A stretch of DNA of 64,000 nt, taken from assembly GCA_949752735.1 (NCBI GenBank), contig OX457036.1, positions 16,462,433 through 16,526,432 on the forward strand, given 5' to 3'. The translations under genes were made by a program, and so were the position numbers. The number at the start of each line of letters is the position of its first letter. Within the stretch, counting starts at the first letter, position 1. The notes beneath the pieces were generated by a model. It made no database searches. It was given only the letters and a program-made list of their open reading frames with translations, and was not told where the DNA came from. The DNA comes from Lumbricus terrestris (lineage: Eukaryota > Annelida > Clitellata > Crassiclitellata > Lumbricidae). This document shows, piece after piece, positions 57,773-64,000 of this stretch.

Positions 57773-58230
57773 CCTACATATATTATACGTGGGTCTACTT
57801 TGTTCATATGGTGCCGATACTATCCACATTATACATGTATGTCCGATACGATCCAATATTATTAGAATGAATATTATGGTGATAGGGTGTACCAAAGGCC
57901 TATAATTATGGATAGAGATACAAATACGCATTACGCATTGTTATGAACTAATTCGTGCGTAGCCTAATGGTGGGACGAACATCGGCGAAACTATGTGGAC
58001 AAAAATGTGAAGAATGCGTCGAAGAAGATTGTAAATTAATTGTAATAATTATAAATTCTCTAGCTCAGGGCACCAAGTTATTCACAAGCGCTACGTGAAG
58101 CCGAAGAAAGCCTTCAGAAATATTCTACACAGGGAAGTTTCAGAGAGCAGAGAAAAGGACTAAATAAGAAGAAAAATCGAAGAAGACGAGAAGCAGGAAC
58201 GGGAGTACTGTAGAGGTATACAAGGGTCAA

Positions 58231-58540
58231 GGACAATAGCATAACGTAACATATACGTAACATGGCATAATATAACATGACAATAACATAACATACTATG
58301 ACATAATTATAATATAACATAACGAGGTTTTAAGAGGTTCGGAGGACGTAATTACAGTCTGATAACATAACATATATATATATATAGCATAACATAACAT
58401 GACAAGGACAATAACGTAACATATACGTAACATGGCATAATATAACATGACAATAACATAACATAACATACTAGGACATAATTATAATATAACATAACGC
58501 GGCTTTAAGAGGTTCGGAAGACGTATTACAGTCTGTGTAA
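58231..58540 (+). repeat. Direct duplication ~175 bp, ATAACAT-rich
   Basis: GACAATA-AACGTAACATATACG starts both copies (58231, 58406). Both run through ATAATATAACATGAC and CTTTAAGAGGTTCGG to CAGTCTG. Inner (ATAAC)n pentamers differ in number. Confidence 0.9.
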
Positions 58541-58593
58541 GAACAACTGCACATTCACCTGCATGGAGCACTTGATGGCTATTTTTTTCTCTA

Positions 58594-58870
58594 GCTTCCT
58601 CTTAAAAACCATGCAGTGTCCAGTAGTGTCCACTGAGACAGTAAGCTACTGCAAGCATCTACGCCATTCCACGAGTGCATAACTTTTGCACTGAAGAATT
58701 TTTGCTCCGCAATTTTCCCTTTGACTTCTGAATAATTTATGCTTGTGTCCCCGAGATGCTTTGTTTGGTGCCAATTAAAAAATCCTACATGCACTTTAGT
58801 TTTTCCTCCCGTTATAATCTTCTAAGCGTCGATTAGATGTCTGTTTGCTTCTCCTCCTCTAAATGTTGTT
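58594..58870 (-). pseudogene. CR1-like LINE reverse transcriptase C-terminus
   Basis: The minus frame reads R-G-G-E-A-N-R-H-L-I-D-A, an in-frame TAG, then K-I-I-T-G-G, and later E-V-K-G-K-I-A-E-Q-K-F-F-S-A-K-V-M-H-S-W-N. The order 'R-G-(x)-L-I-(x)-K-I-I-(x)-G' then 'F-F-S-(x)-R-V-(x)-W-N' is typical of the C-terminal region of CR1/L2-type LINE reverse transcriptases. The internal stop and missing catalytic domain show it is dead. Confidence 0.7.
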
Positions 58871-58942
58871 ATGCCACACACTTACAACCTTTCTTATTAT
58901 TTAGCTCGAAACCAGGAAGAAAGGAGGAGATGATGAGAATTA

Positions 58943-59035
58943 CAGGGTGGGCCAAAAAAAGACACTCCCTAGGTTTTTTGCCAATATCATTTCGAAATTC
59001 TTAGTTTTGGCCAAGATATTGGAAGATAAGGAGGA
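58943..59035 (+). mobile_element. End of a foldback (CAGGGTG) element, truncated
   Basis: TA then CAGGGTGGGCCAAAAAAAGA, then TTTGCCAATATC and TTTTGGCCAAGATATTGG match the 47588 element's terminal and subterminal blocks. The rest is absent. Confidence 0.7.
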
Positions 59036-59047
59036 AAGGAGAATACA

Positions 59048-59197
59048 CATGGGCGGAGTCTGGTTTCCGCTCTTGGAGGGGCTAAAGCCTTCTGGGGGGC
59101 TAAGCCCGGGAAAAGATACCATTTACATGGTAAAAAATGAATCTGGGTCTTCCTGTGGGGCTTAGCCCCCCCCAGCCCCTGTTAAACTCCGCCCATG
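59048..59197 (+). mobile_element. hAT-type MITE (CATGGGCGGAGT ends)
   Basis: 150-bp element with inverted ends CATGGGCGGAGT and ACTCCGCCCATG. The flanking 8-mers AGAATACA and AGAATATA match at 7 of 8 positions. GGCTAAAGCC and GGGCTTAGCCCC hairpin segments lie inside. Confidence 0.75.
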
Positions 59198-59216
59198 AGA
59201 ATATACATGGCAGTAG

Positions 59217-60644
59217 AGGAACACAGATCTTCCATTTACGTCAGAATACAGAATATTCCACATCCTGGATCACCTTCATCATACTGCCGATGGTGTGGAT
59301 GCTTTGCCGGCTTGGTTCTTGCGTCTGGCTGCTCCTGCTTATTCTGGTGTGTTGTCAGAACTTATCAACTCTTCTCTAGCTGCCTCGCATGTTCCGACAC
59401 AGTGGAAAACGGCCATCATTCATCCAGTGGCAAAAGTAGCATCACCGACACAATTGGCTGACTTTCGTCCGATTTCAGTCACACCTGTTCTGTCAAGAAT
59501 TGTTGAACGCGAAATAGTACATCACCACCTTTATCCGACCTTTGCCTCTTCACCTATGTCACAACTTCTAAGCGACCAATTTGCTTTCCGTCCGACGGGC
59601 TCCACTACATCTGCCCTTATAGCCATACTTCATGAGATATCTGTTATCCTGCGGTCCAACAGCTATGTCACCCTTATCTCCCTGGATTTTTCGAAGGCAT
59701 TTGATACGGTTCGGCACTCCACCCTTGCAGTAAAACTCTCCAAACTTGACATACAGGATAGCGTCTACAACTGGCTTGTTAATTTCCTAAAAGATCGAAA
59801 ACATGTTACCAGGTTTGATGGTCTGACATCAAGTGCTGCAGGTATTAATGCCAGTTTGATCCAGGGATCCGGAATTGGTCCAGCAACGTATGACATCGAC
59901 GCTTCTGACCTCCAACCGGTTCACACTGCCAACAAGTTTAAAAAGTATGCAGATGACACATACTTGCTGGTGGGGTCGGAGATGAGGTCAACCGTTGCGG
60001 AGGAGCTTAGTCATGTAGCTATCTGGGCAGCTAAAAATAACCTTTGTCTGAACACGGAAAAGTCAAAAGAAATGATTGTCTCCTCTCGTCATGGTGCTGA
60101 TGCTCCAGAGCTGATGGTGGGACTAAAAAGAGTTACCTCTATGAACATACTTGGAGTTACCCTTAACTCTAATCTTCGTGTCACCTCTCATGTAATTGAC
60201 GTAATTTCCTCCTGTGCTGGGTCACTGCATGCCCTGCGGACGTTAAGAGCCCATGGTTTGTCATCTGATGCTCTTCATATAGTCACTAGAGCAACAACTG
60301 TCTCCAAATTGTTATATGCTGCTCCTTCCTGGTGGGGCTTTGCTACCGCCAATGACCGTGCCAAAATTGAACGTCTTTTAGCAAGAGTCCGTCGTTCCGG
60401 GTACCTGCCTGATGACTCGCCTACTGCTACTGAAATGGTAGATCTTGCCGATGCCCGTCTTCTTGCAGCAGTCTCCAGAAACGGTTTCCACGTTCTTCGA
60501 TCGCTTTTCCCACCGGTTGTCGATCGTTCCTATCAATTGAGACCACGCCCTCACAACTTTGTTTTGCCAGTCAAAGACGACAGACACTTCATCTCACGTG
60601 TTTTGTATAGGAAGCCACCTATGCCCATTAATTATGTCAAATGA
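59217..60644 (+). CDS. LINE reverse transcriptase, 5'-truncated but open
   Basis: Open frame of 475 codons after an in-frame TAG at 59214-59216. It encodes the reverse transcriptase and C-terminal part of a non-LTR retrotransposon (jockey/CR1-like group). Counting from the GTG at 59295, F-R-P-I-S-V-T is at 58-63, D-F-S-K-A-F (palm motif A, first Asp) at 131-136, Q-G-S-G-I-G-P at 190-196 and the catalytic Y-A-D-D at 218-221. A C-terminal segment with L-L-Y-A-A-P-S-W-W-G and R-R-S-G-Y follows. The upstream part (D-L-P-F-T-S-E-Y, H-T-A-D-G-V-D-A-L-P-A-W-F) is also in frame, so no ATG start is implied. The endonuclease domain and ORF1 are missing. There is no internal stop or frameshift over 1.4 kb, so the insertion is young. 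A 3' UTR and (AAT)n tail follow. Confidence 0.88.
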   Translation, partial: RNTDLPFTSEYRIFHILDHLHHTADGVDALPAWFLRLAAPAYSGVLSELINSSLAASHVPTQWKTAIIHPVAKVASPTQLADFRPISVTPVLSRIVEREIVHHHLYPTFASSPMSQLLSDQFAFRPTGSTTSALIAILHEISVILRSNSYVTLISLDFSKAFDTVRHSTLAVKLSKLDIQDSVYNWLVNFLKDRKHVTRFDGLTSSAAGINASLIQGSGIGPATYDIDASDLQPVHTANKFKKYADDTYLLVGSEMRSTVAEELSHVAIWAAKNNLCLNTEKSKEMIVSSRHGADAPELMVGLKRVTSMNILGVTLNSNLRVTSHVIDVISSCAGSLHALRTLRAHGLSSDALHIVTRATTVSKLLYAAPSWWGFATANDRAKIERLLARVRRSGYLPDDSPTATEMVDLADARLLAAVSRNGFHVLRSLFPPVVDRSYQLRPRPHNFVLPVKDDRHFISRVLYRKPPMPINYVK

Positions 60645-60880
60645 TCTAATTCTCATATCACCCTAGTATAAAAACGTCAAATCATTCCTCTTTTTTTTGC
60701 AATTATTTACGTAATTTTCTACACTCATCCTATAAGATGGATTCAATTGTTATGGACATAAACAATTTTAGGTAGCCTATAATTGTGTTTCATTTGTTGA
60801 ACTAATTTGTGTACCTGATAGCGGTGTGTCTATCAGTTTTGTTGCCAATTAAACGAATATAATAATAATAATAAAACAAT
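60645..60880 (+). mobile_element. LINE 3' UTR and (AAT)n tail
   Basis: Runs from the stop to CCAATTAAACGAATATAATA and the AAT repeat at 60858-60875. A microsatellite-like tail in place of poly(A) is common in CR1-type LINEs. Confidence 0.7.
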
Positions 60881-61057
60881 AAAAGAGTAGGCTAGAAGGC
60901 AGAAAGAAAAGGAATTGCCGAAAGCACAGAAGCATCAATGGAATCAAAAGTTTATGAGGAAGGCAAAAGCGCCATATATATATATAGGCCTACCGGTGCA
61001 TTCCAACTGGCATTAGGTAGGCCTACACACGCTCACTCACTCACTCACTCACTCACT

Positions 61058-61088
<31 letters not shown>

Positions 61089-61309
61089 GCACGCACACAT
61101 TCGCTACGCCTCTAAAACAGCCTTAATTGTTTTATCCAAACAGTAAAGTTCTAAAACTTAAAGTAGGCCTAATGGAAATAATGAATAATAATGACATGAA
61201 AATAATATCAATCAACAGACTGATAACATAGATAACAAGATGATATGATGCAAGAATAAAGCCAGCAAAAAACAACAATGACGTAATAGTAAACTGACCG
61301 GTATGTAGG

Positions 61310-61312
<3 letters not shown>
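60881..61312. other. No gene; (CACT)n/(CA)n at 61031-61095
   Basis: Simple repeats and three TAGGCCTA sites, no coding evidence. Confidence 0.5.

Positions 61313-61314
<2 letters not shown>

Positions 61315-61349
<35 letters not shown>
61315..61349 (+). repeat. (AT)n microsatellite
   Basis: Pure AT run at the truncated 5' side of the LINE fragment. Confidence 0.95.
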
Positions 61350-61352
<3 letters not shown>

Positions 61353-61356
61353 AAAA

Positions 61357-61800
61357 ATGGAAATCATAAAAACATGCATATTCAGTATACTGCTGTATGC
61401 ATGTGAGACATGGACCTTGCGCAAGAGGGAAACAAACAAACTATTGGCATTTGAAATGAGATGCTACAGACGGATACTGCACATCAGATGGGAGCAAAAG
61501 ATAACAAATGTGGAAGTGCGCGCAAGAGTGGGAAATACAAAAAACATAAAACAACTGATAATGGAGAGGAAACTAAACTTCTTTGGACATGTATGCAGAA
61601 TGGGAAACGACCGACTTATCAAACAGGTCATCTTTGGAATGATGGACGGAAGGGGGGTTAGAGGAAGACCGTGCAGAGAGGGGCTGGATGACGTCATGGA
61701 CTGGTGCGAACTGGAAATCTACAAACTTAGCAGAATGGCGCTGGAGATAGACAAATGGAGACGAATTGTGAAAAATGCGATTGACACCAACGGGCACTGA
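61357..61800 (+). pseudogene. LINE reverse transcriptase C-terminal fragment
   Basis: 147-codon open frame with the familiar end of an endonuclease-reverse transcriptase polyprotein: S-I-L-L-Y-A-C-E-T-W-T-L, F-E-M-R-C-Y-R-R-I-L, K-L-N-F-F-G-H-V-C-R-M, G-R-P-C-R-E-G-L-D-D-V, and a terminal A-I-D-T-N-G-H. The catalytic part is absent, so it is a 5'-truncated insertion. The frame itself is intact, which suggests recent arrival. The 3' end carries GCCC and an (ATG)n tail to about 61830. AT arrays abut both sides. Confidence 0.82.
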
Positions 61801-61828
61801 GCCCATGGACCGCAATGATGATGAATGA

Positions 61829-61831
<3 letters not shown>

Positions 61832-61900
<69 letters not shown>
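61832..61900 (+). repeat. (AT)n microsatellite
   Basis: About 34 AT units directly after the LINE tail. Confidence 0.97.
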
Positions 61901-61907
<7 letters not shown>

Positions 61908-63078
61908 CATAGGGCCTATACTATTTATAATGTTTATAATATATGCTACATTGCTATGTGACTGCGCATGAAGTTTCCTCGTTGCGCTGTTACCGTTATT
62001 ACGTCATTGACCCAATTTCAGCGATCGGTTAATTATCAACGGGATTCCTAAAAAAATTATGGTTCGGCGAACATTCGAGAGTCTAAAATTCTAAATAATT
62101 ATATCACATATATATATATATATACTTAATATAAATATGTCTACGTTTACTTGTTTTGCACAATATACACTTTATACTGCCTCAAAGTGTATAGACTATA
62201 GAAGGACTTTTGATACAGCCTGTAGGCCTAAGAGTCACGATTACAACGGAAAGTGCCGATCATGATTGGCGAAAATAAACGAAACGTCGATATATATTAT
62301 AATGAATCTTATGCTTCGATAACCGTGGACGTTCTGGAGTGCATCTGAGATTGCCTCATTTATATAGCGCAGGGATATAAGCTTATTCGGACATAAACAA
62401 CCATCGGGTCTCATTATCTGTTTTATCGTTAACTGTTAAACTGCGATAACCGTCGAAAACTGGAAAACTGGGAAAATGCCACTGATTATGATTATGGGAC
62501 CCATAAAGTTACAGCTCAACAGAAATTCCATTATAGGAAATGATTTGCTTCCAAATAGGTTATGTTTGTATATATGTCTGTTTATATATAGGAAAGCAAA
62601 GCAATGCAAAGCAAATATTATTCGACCTGCGAGGCTGCGACATATGCTTTATGAAACTTCAAATGGCAGTAAAAGTTCAGGACGCTCAGAAATCGTCATT
62701 GCATGCACGCATATTCAAAATTCCTAATAATTTCAGTAAGTTCAATAAACTCTGAATTTAATTAGACTGAGCTCGAAGTATTAATTTACTTGCACCTGCC
62801 AAAGGGTGTGTGAGTGACGATGAGTAGGGTTCAAATCAGTTTTTGTGGGGGGTAGTATGGACCCAGCCGTCAAAGTTTTGAACGCATGCTGCATACAAAT
62901 TATTTCAGTTAATTTTTTTAAAGAAGGGAAACTTGTAGCAAGACGATGAAAGTTCCCTCTGCCTATACTACGCCACCAATAATTCCAGCCTGATTTTTTA
63001 TAGCTTCATGCTAGTCGACGTTCACGTTAGGCTATTCACTTGAAGCGCGAACATGATGCATGCCAGAAGAACAATAGG
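61901..63078. other. No gene recognised
   Basis: Unique AT-rich DNA. Frames at 62476-62755 have no known domain. Confidence 0.4.
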
Positions 63079-63086
63079 CTAGTACT

Positions 63087-63222
63087 CATAGGCGCAATCA
63101 CGTCCTAAAAGTTGGAGGGGACCAAATGAATCACGTCCTGAAAGTTGGGGGGGACCATAATGATAAAGTCAATGGGACCACTCAAAAGTTGGGGGGGACC
63201 AGATAGGGTGGTTGCGCCTATG
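63087..63222 (+). mobile_element. hAT-type MITE (CATAGGCGCAA family), copy 2
   Basis: 136 bp with the same inverted ends and internal TCACGTCCTAAAAGTTGG / GGGACCA blocks as 14859-15002. The perfect 8-bp target duplication CTAGTACT lies at 63079-63086 and 63223-63230, a different site from copy 1. Confidence 0.95.
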
Positions 63223-63445
63223 CTAGTACTGTTACTTTTGTGTGTGTACGGTGTACCCGTTGATATCCGCGAACAAATGAAGTAAATCGCAACCTAAAGT
63301 TTTGCTTTTCCCGCCAGACTGAGAGCGCCCGTCTTTCGGGCTCTGACAACGACGCTACGTATTGGGCGCGAACAAGACTGTTGAAGAGAAGCGGCGCCAC
63401 TGTCACTGACATGTCATTGTATTTTAACTAGATTTGTAGTGAAGC

Positions 63446-63776
63446 CAGGGCCGTGTTTAACATAGGTCCATTCGGTGCGGTGCACCGAATGCCCCTGAAC
63501 CGAGAGTTTTGTTGCCATTGGCCAAATGCCTTTTAAAAATCTCAGTGTAACTTAAACCTTTTGTAAAATCAGTAAGTGTAAGCAAACATTAATTTCACTA
63601 AGTTCACCGACGTTGCGTGCTTGCTTACTGACCCGCCACAGCCGACAAACCACGTAGGGTAGCCTATTGAACAGCGGATTTTTGTAAATGAGTAATCTTG
63701 TAAGACTGTCGAATGGCACTTTGCCCCTGCTGTAACACCTTGCACCGACACTCGAAGAACCTTAAACACGCCCCTG
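63446..63776 (+). mobile_element. hAT-type MITE (CAGGGCCGTGTTTAA ends)
   Basis: 331-bp element. The inverted ends are CAGGGCCGTGTTTAA and TTAAACACGCCCCTG. The perfect 8-bp target duplication AGTGAAGC lies at 63438-63445 and 63777-63784. GGTGCGGTGCACCGAATGCC near the left end and CTTTGCCCCTGCTG near the right recall other hAT families, but I see no transposase. Confidence 0.93.
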
Positions 63777-63837
63777 AGTGAAGCGCGCTCTTGTGCAAGA
63801 CTTGTTTTGTTAAAGCGCGGTGTAAATGACTAGGGCC

Positions 63838-63943
63838 TAATTTTATTGTATTGTATTGTATTGTATTGTATTGTATTGTATTGTATTTGATTGTATTGTA
63901 TTGTATTGTATTGTATTGTATTGTATTGTATTGTATTGTATGT
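63838..63943 (+). repeat. (TTGTA)n pentanucleotide array
   Basis: About 20 units with one TTTGA interruption. Confidence 0.97.
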
Positions 63944-64000
63944 CCTTGGCATGGCTGACAGCGACTACGGCTATTGCGGTCTGCAGTGAGAAGGTGCATC

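Overview
This window looks like non-coding and accessory DNA from a metazoan nuclear genome. A marine invertebrate deuterostome (echinoderm or hemichordate grade) is my best guess, at low confidence. The reasons are phase-1 exons with GT/AG borders, tRNA-derived SINEs, LINE reverse transcriptase remnants, hAT and Tc1/mariner-type DNA transposons, very many long microsatellites, and a striking excess of the 8-mer TAGGCCTA (28 copies counted by eye). There are no operons, no bacterial-style genes, no rRNA and no CRISPR array.

Gene content is sparse. I can support two exons of one minus-strand gene. One encodes a SUEL/galactose-binding lectin domain (25602-25886) and the other a CUB-like domain (8814-9131). 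Both are symmetric phase 1-1 exons with good splice sites, so they can be spliced in frame across an intron of about 16.5 kb. The product is probably an extracellular or membrane adhesion/receptor-type protein. Its first and last exons were not found; a CpG-rich, TATA-containing block at 38041-38540 is the only promoter-like region seen.

Layout: 1-8 kb holds a retroelement 3' end, half of a Tc1/mariner-like element, a 12-bp minisatellite, a head-to-head SINE pair and LINE 3' ends. 8-26 kb holds the SUEL-CUB gene; its intron contains CATA arrays with retroelements inside them, two small terminal-inverted-repeat elements, a composite hAT MITE, a 2.6-kb polypyrimidine tract and a CATC array. 26-35 kb holds minisatellites, simple repeats, a mariner-type transposase pseudogene, hAT elements and 23-bp and 66-bp satellites. 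35-47 kb holds the CpG-rich block, huge GAT and AGT arrays and a nested hAT pair. 47-64 kb holds a 1.17-kb foldback element, a polypurine region, hAT elements, three LINE remnants (one with an intact RT reading frame) and two very clean hAT MITEs near the right end.

The mobile elements are the main story. At least seven insertions have perfect 8-bp target-site duplications. Comparison of repeat copies shows that TAGGCTA, TAGCCTA and TAGGCCTA arise by small insertions at TA dinucleotides, which look like transposon excision footprints. Nearly all other open frames in the window are microsatellite translations or chance.
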